From Cinnamomum chago (taxonomy: Eukaryota; Streptophyta; Magnoliopsida; Laurales; Lauraceae), in contig CP142452.1 in NCBI GenBank assembly GCA_038049695.1, forward strand, positions 70,933,501 through 70,997,500: a DNA stretch of 64,000 nucleotides, given 5' to 3'. The position numbers and the translations under genes were made by a program. Shown one piece after another: positions 24,514 to 35,549 of the stretch. Each line of letters opens with the position of its first letter. Position 1 is the first letter of the stretch. A model generated the notes under the pieces. It searched no databases. It was given only the letters and a program-made list of their open reading frames with translations, and was not told the DNA's origin.

Positions 24514-25273
24514 TGTAAGTGCCTAAAAATTATGGACTTCGTTTAAGTGAGTGTAAGACTCATAATAATGTTGTTTAAGCTTCTTTGGGAAAAGATGGAT
24601 CGCCTTAAAACCTGAAAAGGAAGGAGAAATTGAGATCAAAGACCCTGGCTGCCGTCAGCCGAAGGCTTTCCGATGCCTGAGTTAGTGCTGTCACTGAACA
24701 AAGGATAGAGAAGAAGGGCAAGTATGCTAGTATGGTGTTATCTTGCATGGCATTCTGTAATGTGTGATATGGCATACCTGAGAAGGGATTTGTATCCCTA
24801 TATATGTAGAGGTTTCACCTGGCACTCCCTTAGTGGGGGTAGGTGGAGATACTGTCTAGTCGAATCATGAGATGACCTCTCATATCAATGTGGATGTGAT
24901 TGATAAAGGCGACACTTGATCATTATCCGGCGCCCATCTTGTCTGTCAGCACGTTCTGCAACGTAGTCGTGGTTTTATGGAAGTATAATTATGGTTTGAT
25001 ACTCATCTCTGTGGACGTGCAGAGCTGAATATGATACCGAGACCAGATTTGGACGCATCATGGCACTATTGCCGAGGTGCCTTATACCGAGACCGAGATG
25101 AGCATATTCAATACTCTTACCGAGGCTAGTTCAAGCTTGGTGTTGGCTTTTACAGTTGCCGAGCCGAAGATGTCTTTGCACTATTGCTGAGCTTGGACAC
25201 CGAGATCGGGATGAGCTGAGTTGGTACTGCTACCGAGACTAGAGTATTCCTACTCTTAAGAAACCACCCCACA
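24514..25273 (+). repeat. 3' LTR of the 18.3-25.3 kb element
   Basis: Pairs with 18348-19105; same start and end. Confidence 0.88.
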
Positions 25274-25494
25274 CAACTTAGATGCCTCTTCATTGTAGGA
25301 ACTATCAATGTGAACAAGGGATCATACCAATATTTTGAATCCCTAGAGAGGTACGTGTCACATGATTAAGACTCATGATTCATCGCTGTCAAGGTCATAA
25401 TCATCTTAGGCTTGTCCCATGATCTACATTTGACTTCTAAAATTAAATTGCACGTGATGACACATTTCTTGTACACTTACACCAAGCATAGAGT

Positions 25495-25545
25495 TGAAAA
25501 TTTGTGAACTCACCCACCTCTTTTGCTGAGCACACCCACCTTTAA
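25495..25545 (-). repeat. Outer inverted motif, left copy
   Basis: Its reverse complement reads GGTGGGTGTGCTCAGCAAAA then GAGGTGGGTG; the partner at 38708-38755 reads TGTGGGTGCGCTCAACAAAA then GAAGTGTGTG. About 31 of 36 core positions agree. The two lie 13.2 kb apart and face opposite ways, so they may be matching outer edges or two insertions of one family. Confidence 0.75.
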
Positions 25546-25550
25546 AAAAA

Positions 25551-25790
25551 AAAGGTGGATTTTTTTATGTACGGTGACCCAAAGTCCTCGATTCCTCCCA
25601 CTTGTCACCAAAGTTAACTATTTTATCCAGAAGTCTTACGTATCGTCTATACCACTATTTTGGCTAAAAAGCATTTTTTTACTTGTGATATCACAACCAA
25701 TATTGCAATATCACAATTTATGTTGTAATACTGTAAGTTATTCAGTTATGATACCACAAGTTATGTTGTGATATCGCAAAAAGGGTTATG
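25551..25790 (+). repeat. Left long inverted repeat with GATATC-type palindromes
   Basis: Repeats TTGTGATATCACAA, TTGCAATATCACAA and GTTGTGATATCGCAA between 25690 and 25785. Such phased palindromes near an end look like transposase-binding subterminal repeats. Confidence 0.75.
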
Positions 25791-26099
25791 TTAAAAGTCA
25801 ACGAATGCATCTTTGTTTATAATTTCTTTCCGTTCCGTTGCCTTCGTCTCTGGACTAGGTTCTGTCGAATGTGAATTTTGATCCCCCCCGGAGAGGGAAA
25901 TCGCCATTCATCTATATGTGTTATTTAAATTTTACATCGAAAATGAGGATTCCGACTATCCTCAAAATTGATGGATCACGATCGCTAGCTACGGTAACAG
26001 TCGTAACACCGTTCTTCGACAAAAGCCGAAGAAGAATGAGAGAAAATAAATGGGTAGGTTCTTCATCTCATCTAATGTGTTGCCGACAACACACTACGA

Positions 26100-27195
26100 T
26101 TTTCCTGTCACATTAATTTGAGTCTCTTTGGGTCTCTTTAATATAGGGTCAATTCAGGGTTATGAGTCAAAGTCTAAATAAGGTTAATCCTCACATAACA
26201 AAATCATAGTGTATCCAAGTAAAACAAAATAATTAAAATAGAGAAAATAAAAGGGGGGAGGTGCCAAATATTTAAGAAGAGGATCGGCCCCGTTCCTGGG
26301 TACCCCCTTCTAATCCCTTGGCAAAATAGGGTTTAAATGCTGACTTTTCAAATCAAAATGATGATGCAAATGAGATTTTAACTTGTGATTTCTGTATTTT
26401 TCGTGTGCGATACACGAGTAATAAAGTGAAAAGCCGATGGACTGTAATTGATTGAAGGCGGCCGATGGGCCGGTGTTTGTTTTAGAGTGGCCGATGAGCT
26501 GAAATTGATTTGGAGGGTGGCCGATGTGCCGAAATAAAAATATGCAAAGTGTGTGAAATCACTCATCTTATCTTATTATTCTCATTTATTCAATTTTAGA
26601 AATCAGTTCTTCATTCCCTTTTATCATTAAGCTCGATTAAATATCTGGCACCTAAGATGGAGGAAGAAATAAAGGGAAAATCTTTTTGGATTTATTTTGT
26701 TGGTTTTATAGTTTTTATGGATTTTTGATATTGGGCTAGAAGGACCTAACTAGGGGATTTTACTTGGATTTACGTGATTAATGCTTTATTACTGATCATC
26801 GGATTGACCCTAACCTAAGGTCGTAGACCGCCCACATCAGCTCTCTCGGTCCCTAGCGGAACAAGAAAAGTGATGGGACGGAGCTTAATGCTCTAATCTA
26901 TGCTTAATGCTCTAATCTATCTAGCAAGATATTCTAATCTAATCCTAAAGTGCAAACAACCTAAGTTTGATAATTCTGCCTAAGGAATTTGGTTGTGATC
27001 TTAATTGGTTTGGTTTGTTTTAAATTGAAGGTTGATTAAGATTTATTTAGGGATGGATTAAAGATGTCTTAAGGTTCTGTTTAATGTGTTTTAAAATATA
27101 TTAAGGTTCTGTTTTAGTTGTTGAAGGTTCTGCAGTTTCGGGTTTTACTCCAAATGATGGAAAATATCGAAATCAGCAAAACTAGGGTGGTGGAG
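26100..27195. other. No gene seen
   Basis: AT-rich text before the palindromic array. Near 26830 lies CCGCCCACATCAGCTCTCTC followed by CGGTCCCTAGCGGAAC, of unknown origin. A short direct repeat GCTTAATGCTCTAATCTAT occurs at 26883 and 26904. Confidence 0.35.
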
Positions 27196-27196
27196 G

Positions 27197-30100
27197 ACTT
27201 GGGCGCACCTATGGTGGCGCCTAGGTCACTCTGGTGACTTGGGCGCACAAACAGTGGCGCCCAAGTACCAGGTCTTGTATGGTTGGCTGGTGACGACAGT
27301 ATCGATGTTATATCGATGTTATTTTCAGAATTTATGGAGTTTCTATTTGATGCAAGTCTATGTTTTTATGTTGTTTTAGGTTTTGGGTTGTTTTATTTCT
27401 ATGATCTTAAGTTCGAGAAGCAACTGAATTTCACAACTTGAATTTGACAGAGGACTTGGGCTCATTTATATGTGCGCCTAAGTGGATCTGTGCACTTGGT
27501 CGCACCAGTGGTGGCTCCCAAGTCTTAATTTAATGTTCTTTAGTCTTCTGACTTGATTCGAGGTTCCGGATGGGTCTAAGTTGATTAATGTTTTGATTTT
27601 AAGGCTGTTATTGGTTCTGTGATGGTCTTGGGGTAGTGATTTTGGATTGAGACTAGAGATGAATAAGGGGTTGGTGGTCCCAGGGATTGAAAATGGACTT
27701 GGGCACACTTGTGTGTGCACCTAAGTCTCAATTTAATACTTTTTAGTGTTCTGACTTCGGTTCGAGGTTTTAGGTTAGTTTAAGCTTCTGGCTTCAGTTG
27801 TTTCAAATCGTAAAAGTATTCTGGTGTGTTGATTTGGGTCGAGCTTTGAAATCAATAAGGATTCAGTGGTCCCGTGCTAAAATATGACTTGGGCACACCT
27901 GTGGTGGCGCCTAGGTCTGCAAAGTGACTTGGGCGCACCTGTGGTGGCGCCTAAGTGGTTGGTTTGCGGGTGTTGACTATTTCCGGGATTTTGTTCACTT
28001 AGGATTGGAGTTTCAGGTGATCTATATCAATAATTATGTATCCCGAGCTGGTTTTAAGTTTATAAACCTTAAGTGTGATTGTGACTTGAGTTTGGAAGTT
28101 GAAACGTAACCAAAGTGCGTCATGGGATTGAAATAAGTAGTCGGGCACACCTGTGTGGGCGCCCAGGTGTTTGGGATAACTTGGGCGCACCTGTAGTGGC
28201 ACCCAAGTGGCTGGTTTGTGGGTTTTGGGTCTTTCTAAGTTGGTCTCGTATCTTGGCTGGGGAATGTCTTTATTCTCTGGGTGTAGCTTGGTCTTATTGT
28301 CTTAATTAGGTTTTGATTGGGGTCTTAATAGATTGGAGCTTATTAATTAGTTTGTTAATCAGGACTTTGCTTGGGACTTGTTGATTATGGTCTTGTTCAA
28401 TTAGGATTTTATTAGGAATTGTTAATCAATTTCAGGGATGTAATTAATTAATTCTATGGATTTTAATTGGATGTTTTGATTAAGTATTTTGAGTTAGTTA
28501 AGTGTTTTAGATTAAGGTCGATCAAGTTTATTAATTTACTTAGGCACGAATGGAATAACCTAGGATCATCTACTTAATGTCTACTTTTATAATTCTAATA
28601 CTTCTTTTAATTACTTTCTTTTTGTGTTCTCCTCTCTAATTACTAGAGAGCAAGATGAGAGGAGACGTGTTTTATGATTTTGTGATTTTTTTGGTGTTTT
28701 ATGTAAGAGCAATGCAACCTAACCTAAAGAACAACTTATGATCCTCTATTTAATGCCTACTCTTATTCCCTTTTTTCATGGACTTTTCTATTTCTTTAAA
28801 AAAAAAATTGTTCTCTTCTCTAATTACTAAAGAGCAAGATGAGAAGGGAAGTGTTTTAAGATTTTATATATTTTTTTTTGTATTTTATGCAATATATCCT
28901 AACCTAAAGTGTTGATGATTAAATAGTTTGTAATCTAGAAGTTTAGCAATCAATCAAAATCATCACAAAGATGAAACAACAAGTTAAATGAAGTGCAAAA
29001 TATGGAAAATGCAGGCCAGAAGATGAACTGGGGACTTGGGCGCCACTGTGTGTGTTTGCAGGACTTGGGTGCACACACAGTTGCGCCCAAGTGTTTCCCC
29101 TGCAGATTGTAATGTATCCCTGATCTTTGACGATGTTCGGATGCGATTTCCAACAATTTTCGACTAAATGCAGGGTCCTAATATGAACTATTGATATCAA
29201 AACTGTCGAATTTGAGAGCAATAATGCGATGATCAAAATTCGGGGGGTGGATCCCTTTGCGGGGACTTGGGCGCATCCACAGTGGCTCCCAAGTGCCTCT
29301 GTTTTTTTTTTTTTTTTTTCTTTCTTCTCTTTTCCTTCCTTTCCAACAATAATATTTAATCCTCTTTCGATTCTTTCAATGCTCTTCGCAGACCCGAAAG
29401 CTTTGATATTAACTTATATGAGGATGGACTCGGATCTAGGAAACAAAATGTGCATGAAATGGAAATCGGGGCAAAAAGTTTATTTCAAAGACTTGGGCGC
29501 ACCCCACAATGGCGCCCAAGTGCTTTTTATGCACTTCTCTCTTCTTTTCAGCGATATGTTTGGTCTTCTTCTATTTCTTTCAAGGCTTTTCTCGAATCCG
29601 AAGACTTTAATATTAACTTTTACGAGGATAGACTCGGATCTAAGAACCAGAATATACGCGAAATGGGAAATCAGGGCCAAAGCCCAATCCAGAGACTTGG
29701 GCGCACACACAGCTGTGCCCAAGTGCTTTCCTGCACTTTTCTTCCTCTTTTGTTTATTTTCTCAATTCTTTTCACGCGATTTGGAACACAAAATTACAGA
29801 TCTGAAGGTCTCGATATCAATATGTATGAGAATGAGTTCGGATCTAAGAAATGAAATACACTTTATATGAAAATTCAGGTTAAAAACCCTATGCAGACGC
29901 TTGGGCACACCCACAGTTGCGCCCAAGTGCTCTGTTGCACCTTTTTTTTTTTTTTTAGATTTGGATTTTCCTTAATGAAAATGAGATGGATGCAAAGTCT
30001 ACTCTAATCACGAGTTTAGAATGCTAAAAAATGTTGCAGATCAACAGACTAGGAATGATCCTAAGCATGTTACTAATGATAGATGACTACTAAATATTAG

Positions 30101-30832
30101 ATCTACTAAAAGCACTACTATTAATGCAGATCTACAATGCATGCATGATCCTAAGCATGTTTCTAACCATTAATGATGATGAATATTAATTGAAGAGAAC
30201 TAAATCTAAAAATACCGATTTGAGTTGTATCCTTCAAGTCCTAGATCAAAGCTCTCGCGCAAATCCATGGCTTTCACAAGTCTTCTCCATTGATGATCTT
30301 GGAAACCGGAAGGCTTCTTCTTCTCCTTCCTTCTAGATCTAAAGCTCTCTCTATGGTTATGGTGGCTACTCTCTTTTCTTCTAGTTTTGCTCTCTTTCTA
30401 GTAGCCTCCTTTGCAAATGGTATAAGAGATACGTTTTATAGAGGTTTTGGCGTGGAGGAGGGTTTAGGGTTGCCATTTGCACGAATCTCCAGAAGTTTCA
30501 CACAAACCAAGGAGATTTAGGGTTTTCGAGGACTTGGGCGCACACATAGGTGCACCCATGTGGGTCTTAGGACTTGGGCACACACACAGGTGCGCCCAGG
30601 TCTTCCCTTGGGGTCAAGTGGGCTCATGGTTTGGTTTCGAATCATTTTCAGGTTGAGGTTGGGTCGGAACTACGAATGGCAGAGCGGAACCCACCTAAAT
30701 ATGCACTAAAGTGCTTTCTAGGGCAACTAGGGACTTGGGCACACCACAAGTGTGACCTTGGGACTTGGGCGCTCCTGTGTGTGCGCCCAAGTTCAATTTG
30801 GGACTTGGGCGCACCTATATTGGCGCCCAAGT
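27197..30832. repeat. Array of ~20 palindromic 30 bp cores (ACTTGGGCGC...GCGCCCAAGT)
   Basis: Cores start near 27197, 27237, 27453, 27494, 27697, 27887, 27927, 28139, 28179, 29034, 29063, 29265, 29491, 29695, 29898, 30532, 30572, 30733, 30763 and 30803. Each can fold with 10 bp arms ACTTGGGCGC/GCGCCCAAGT around a 10 nt centre. Several form pairs exactly 40 bp apart. Between 29063 and 29898 the cores mark a ~203 bp tandem unit whose spacer shares GGA(T/C)(G/A)GACTCGGATCTA. Spacers diverge more than cores. Low-complexity open frames across it are not genes. Unknown function. Confidence 0.9.
28557..28915 (+). repeat. Two-copy tandem duplication, ~180 bp
   Basis: GATCATCTACTTAATGTCTA (28563) and GATCCTCTATTTAATGCCTA (28740) begin related halves that both contain CTAATTACTA(G/A)AGAGCAAGATGAGA. 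It lies between the two clusters of palindromic cores. Confidence 0.8.
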
Positions 30833-30999
30833 GTATCCTTGGTGCGGGGCCGCTTGTGTAGCCTTTCGAGGGCCATATCTTTTGATCCGTTGGTCGGAAT
30901 TGGACGTTCCACATATCGTCAGAAAGCTCTCGAAATGTAGAATCTGTTGGTTCATACACCCTAATGGTCACAGGTCAGGAAAAGTAAGGGATACTTGGA

Positions 31000-31739
31000 T
31001 CAATGATTCTAACCTCGTAATTCATGCTAATCGTATCGTACTTAGGCAAACTAAGTGTAATCTCTTTAGGAGCAACCTGAGTGTGTTCTATGTAGTCTGG
31101 AAGGAGCTTGGGTAGCGTTGTAGTCCATTCCTTGTATGAGTAGTGGGTTGAACTCGAGACCTCAACGTGATTTTGCCTTTTCTCTCACAGTTTCTATGAA
31201 TCGTCGAACTAAGTCGAAAATCATCAACGAGCATCTTCATCGTCATTAATTAATTTGAACTATACCATTAACTATTCAATTATGGGTGGAATGGGGGCAC
31301 CATTATATATGATAGGTGTTTAAGGCTATCATAGGGGGACAAATAAGGTGTCTACAAGTTCACTGCAAGTTAAGCTGGGATGCACTTGCATATATAGCAA
31401 GTGATCTCCTGCCACATTCTCTGCAAGTCAACCTCAGGCCATTATCATATATAGTAAGTGAATCTCCTGCCACTTCATTGTCTATGGTGTTCATTCCATG
31501 TTTCCCACCTTGTATGTATCTCTCTTATTTATTGTATTATTTTTTTCTTCTTTTGTGTCTTTTGAAGGTAGTTAGGATACAAGGAATTCCACTTGTAGAA
31601 ACAATTTGTATAAATATTAACAGTGATGAACATGTATAAATATTTACAAATAGGTTGGCGAGGGAGGAGGGGGGTGAAAACGGCTGGGGGAGAGTGTTAC
31701 CGCAAGTGAAAATGATGCATAGTCGAAACAGGGAGGGAT
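31000..31739. other. No gene seen; possible LTR-type junction
   Basis: At 31332-31357 GGGGGACAAATAAGG is followed by TGTCTACAAG, resembling a polypurine tract next to an LTR start. No partner LTR was found on the left, so this is only suggestive. A short repeat GCAAGTGATCTCCTGCCAC / GTAAGTGAATCTCCTGCCAC occurs near 31398 and 31455. Confidence 0.3.
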
Positions 31740-31993
31740 AAAGGATGAAAATGGTTTTTCAAGTTGCGATGTTGCAATACAAATTGCGATATCACAACAT
31801 AAATTGCGGTATCGCAACTTAATAACTTGTGGTATCGCAACATTCGTCGTGATACCGCAAATAAAAAAAAACACCTTTTGGCCAGCTCATGGTACGGACT
31901 ATACAGAAAACGTTTGGGTAAAATAGCTAACTTTGATGACATGAGCGAAGAATCAATGACTTTAGGTTACTGTATAGAAAAAATCCCTAAAAA
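31740..31993 (-). repeat. Right long inverted repeat with GATATC-type palindromes
   Basis: Inverted partner of 25551-25790. Contains AATTGCGATATCACAACA, AATTGCGGTATCGCAACT and TTGTGGTATCGCAACA spaced about 22 bp. Confidence 0.75.
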
Positions 31994-32009
31994 AAATTTA
32001 CACATGACA

Positions 32010-32243
32010 AAAATACCACTAAATTACCCCTCTCCCTGTCTCCCTGCTCCGGCAACCTCCGCCCACCCAGCCTCCTTCTCCTCAACCCCGCCGCCGACCC
32101 ATCTCCCTCTCCTTCCCTCTCTCTCAGTAGCCTACTCCCACTTCTTTCGCATCCACCTACATCCCCTTGGTGCTGCCGAAGGGGAGGGAGCGATAGAGAG
32201 AAAGGGAGGGAGAGGGAGAAGGAGAGACAAGAGGGGGAGAAAA
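32010..32243. other. Pyrimidine- then purine-rich left flank of the CACTA element
   Basis: CCCCTCTCCCTGTCTCCC and related text turns into AGGGAGGGAGAGGGAGAAGG just before the insertion. The right flank (38197-38690) is also strongly purine-rich, so the CACTA element probably landed in a single asymmetric block. Confidence 0.5.
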
Positions 32244-32355
32244 CACTACTAGAAAAATGAGTTTTGGCGCGTCAAAAACGCGGGCGGCCGCCAGGGGCGG
32301 TCGCAAAAGACATCATTAGCGACCGCCATAGGCGGCCGCAGGGCGGTCGCAAAAA
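32244..32355. repeat. CACTA left TIR and subterminal repeats
   Basis: After the terminal CACTA motif come GGCGGCCGCC, GGGCGGTCGC, TTAGCGACCGCC and AGGGCGGTCGC in both orientations, the likely binding sites of a trans-acting transposase. Confidence 0.9.
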
Positions 32356-32462
32356 GTTTTTTCTTCACTCCCTTCCCACTTCTGTTTTTCCTTCTCCCGC
32401 TCTGCTCCCGCGCTCAACCCTTTCCAGCGATTTTTTCCTCTCTCCCAGCGATATTTTCCCTC

Positions 32463-32484
32463 CCTCTCTCTCTCTCTCTCTCTC

Positions 32485-32521
<37 letters not shown>

Positions 32522-32533
32522 TTCTCTCTCTCG
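32463..32533. repeat. (CT)n microsatellite
   Basis: About 70 bp of CT with two TTT interruptions, in the left part of the CACTA element. Confidence 0.95.
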
Positions 32534-32599
32534 CTCACTCTCTCCCCCTCCCTCCCTCTCTCGCTCTGCCCTCGCTCCCGCGCGCCGGAACCGTTGCTG

Positions 32600-35540
32600 A
32601 CGAGGTGCTGTAACAGCTCCCCTTCTCCGAAATCCTCTCCATTGAGAAGATCTCTCTCGGCGGAAAGGTCAGAACTTTCTCCATGTGCGGATTCGTTTTC
32701 CTATTGATTTGGGTGTTGTTTTGGGTTTCTGTGGTTGTTCTTCATTTGAGTTGAGCCGATGAGAGTGTAATGGAGATTTGTCGGCCTCATTTGAGGTCTT
32801 CTTGTTATTATTTATGGTTTCTGTTATTGATTTGGTTTTGAAGTGTTTGGAGTGAAATTTTTGAGATTTCTGATTTCACATTTGAGGTTTCATCTGGAGT
32901 TTTATTCTAAAACCCATCCGTCCTCACGGACGGCTTTTTCTTCTCTTCCCCTTTCATTTCTCCACTACAGGTTTACTGCGAAACCCTAAAATCTCTGTGT
33001 CTCTCCCCCTTTCTTCTTCGTTTATCTTCTCATGATTTTGATTTTGATTTTTGATTTTGACTTTTCTTTTAGAGATTGTAGATCTTATAAGCAAGACAGT
33101 TTCATATTTTAACAGTGTGTGTATATATATAAATTGCAAGTTGCAGTTGCGGTTCTTACTTGGCTGGCAATCGACCTCAGAAATCGGAAAAAGGGCTCCT
33201 GAAACTCATCGCCAATTTCATCAGCCTTTCAGGTACTTGTACTAATATCATTGTTTGCCCTAAATCGACTATTCTTCCTCTCTCTTTTTTATTTTACCTG
33301 TTTTGGGCATGCTTATGTTATGAAGATTTGTATTTTTCTTTTTCTTTTTTTTTTACGTTTCTCAGATCTGTCTGGTTACAGATGGTGTTTTCTTTCTCTT
33401 TCTTCTTTTGTATAGGTTTTTTTGGGTTGCAGACCGACACGGATTCTGTTGTGTTGGGTGATGTTTTTTATTGTGTAGCTTTTGAAGTGATTTTTGTCCT
33501 TCATAGTTGCGGATTTGGATTCGTAAAACTCAAGGAAGAGCTGGATTTATTTATATATTTTGATGGAAGCTTGATATTTTACATATAGATAGATCTGGAG
33601 CTCTGTGCTTAAGCCGAGGAAGGAAGTAGTCAATAGGATTGCACTTACTGATGGTATTCTCATTTGTAGGTTTTTAAGACCATATAAATTATAAACTGTC
33701 TTGTTAATTATTCCTCAATTAGAGTTGAAGCATCTCGATTTTTGTAGGAAGTCTATGGTTTAGCAGAAGGAATGTTCAACTAGGACATATGCCTGTTACA
33801 CCAAAACTCCTGCAGTCGAATTTACCAAGTTATAAGAATAAAAATGATCAAATTTAAAGCTTTCATGCATAAACAAACACAGAGCAACATCTAGTGCTGA
33901 CATGCAAACACCATGTAAGAGATTTACATAAAAACAGAGGAAACCATTTTAACTTCATGACTTGAAAATTGCAATACATTAAAACTAACATTAGAAGACA
34001 GCTTCCACTGACATGAATCACATAGAATTGTAAGAGAAAGATGAAAAGAAAGTTGGGTTGTTCATATGAACCTCAATTGAGTCTATCAAGATGGGACAAC
34101 GTTATAATGTGGTGATGAGGAGATATAAAAGCAATGCAGGAGAGGAAGTGCTACTTCCAGTGTGAGAGGAGTTGGAATGAGTGAACGGAAAGAGATATAT
34201 AGAGTAAAGGTGAAGTTGGATGGGGGTAGTCCAAAGGGGTAGTCAGGACTCACACTTTTTTTTTTTGTTTTGCTGAAAGTCTGGACTCACCTGTTGGTAA
34301 GAAAGTTGGAATGCCATTTGTCTTTGGTCATATTCACATTCCTATGAATGAAAGCCACTGCTACAAAGGGAATAGTGTGTATTGGGCTCTCTCTGCACTA
34401 GTGCCACCTAAATGTTTCTTCTAGATTATACCAATCCAATCTTTGCTATCTTTTGGGAGGAGAATGCATCATGCCAGTGGGCCAGAGAAAGGACAGAATA
34501 TTGCCCAGCTTTTTAGGTGCCAAGGATAGTGCATTGAATTGATGGGTGAAGATCATTGGGTAATTAATCAGTAGGCCTTACTGCATGTACTCTAAGAAAA
34601 GCCAGGAATAGAAGAGGAGTTCATGGGTCCTGGGCCCAATGGCCATTATGTGATGTACCTAATATTTATGCTAAAGCAAGGAAATAGGAAGATGTGGTTA
34701 AGGTAATTAGGAGATTAATGGTTAATAGAGTCACCAATAAGATTCCAAAAAAAAAAATATGTTCTGTCTTTTCTTATAAGATGTTCCACACCATTCAGTG
34801 TTTCTTTGACTCTTACCTTTAATTGGTCGCAAAAAGACGCTAACAAATTTTATCCATAAAAAATTCGTTTTGGTCCTTTGCGCCTTGAAAACAACCTCAA
34901 ATATAAATTATCCGAAAGAATGCTTCTTCTTTACACTTCTATTACCTTTCTCACTATTTTAACATTTCTTTTAAAACAAATTATTCAAATATAAGCTAAA
35001 TCTCTCTTCACTATCATTTGCACCTTAAAGCAAGGCATAAAAAGATTTTCAAATAAGGAACACTCAGTAATCACAGAGATGTTATTGAAAAGGTAATGAT
35101 AGGATTAAATGTTGTTAACACAAGATACCAATATGAAATCTACAGCCATATACAAGTGTTCCTTGCTTCTTAATCATGTCATGGGTGGCCCATTTGGTGT
35201 ATATATGGGGACCCTATCCACATTTCATGAATCTTAATTCCACAGAAAACTAAATTCTATGTTTGTGAAACCTGCTTTTCGCTGAAATGATTTTCTTCCC
35301 ACAACCCTGAAAACAAGCCTAACTCTTGTAAGAGACAACGGAACTCTTGAACGCTTGTTCTAGAGTGATAAGAGTGTGAAGACCAGGAAAAGTAAAAAAA
35401 AATGTAAGAAAGAAAGAAAGAACCCCTCTTTTTTAGTGCTATTGTCAATATGTTTTTCTTAATTTTTTTTTCCTTTTAAAAGCAAATGCAGTTTATTTTC
35501 ATATCATGTTACTATGTGACTCCTGGTTTGCAATTATAGG
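32600..35540 (+). other. CACTA interior without recognised coding sequence
   Basis: Text around 32640-32720 looks like a plant 5' leader followed by a T-rich intron, and 33143-33233 ends in CTTTCAG|GTACTT, a donor-like site after about 90 bp of balanced sequence that could be a captured exon. No known protein matched. 33600-35540 is AT-rich with no motif recognised. Confidence 0.35.
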
Positions 35541-35549
35541 GAAGCCTTG

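Larger units (their letters stand above)
18348..25273 (+). mobile_element. LTR retrotransposon lacking visible pol (Ty3-related, large non-autonomous type)
   Basis: Terminal repeats of about 758 bp (18348-19105) and 760 bp (24514-25273), both starting TGTAAGTGCCTAAAAATTA and ending CCCCACA, bound a 6.9 kb unit. The 3' repeat is preceded by CCCACAGATGGCGCCAAT, a junction seen before 3' LTRs of plant Tat-like gypsy elements. The interior has a gypsy-type leader protein region, a coiled-coil region and a ~95 bp tandem array, but no protease, RT, RNase H or integrase was recognised, so it would depend on another element. LTRs differ at roughly one site in ten by eye: moderately old. Fossil; a five-base target duplication is not clear. 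Confidence 0.85.
25551..31993. mobile_element. Putative MULE-like composite bounded by ~240 bp inverted repeats
   Basis: 25551-25790 and the reverse complement of 31740-31993 align over most of their length (about 70% by eye): a GGGATTTTTT/GGTGGATTTTTT edge, AGTTA(A/G)CTATTTTA(T/C)CC, and then repeated ~22 bp units around GATATCGCAA/TTGTGATATCACAA. Both edges abut A-runs, so a 9 bp duplication cannot be verified. No transposase was found between them; the interior holds the palindromic-core array. Long diverged TIRs fit a Mutator-like element, but two independent one-ended remnants cannot be excluded. Confidence 0.5.

Noticed and set aside
29229-29870. 213-residue open frame and overlapping 134-residue frame
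   Set aside because: They run through the ~203 bp tandem units with palindromic cores; the repeated peptide text comes from the repeat, not from a gene.
27197-30832. CRISPR-like array (30 bp palindromic repeats with spacers)
   Set aside because: Spacing is irregular (30-260 bp plus large gaps), repeats are variable, there are no cas genes and the context is a plant genome.
32264-32707. 147-residue frame through the CT microsatellite
   Set aside because: Most of it is Ser-Leu repeats encoded by (CT)n.
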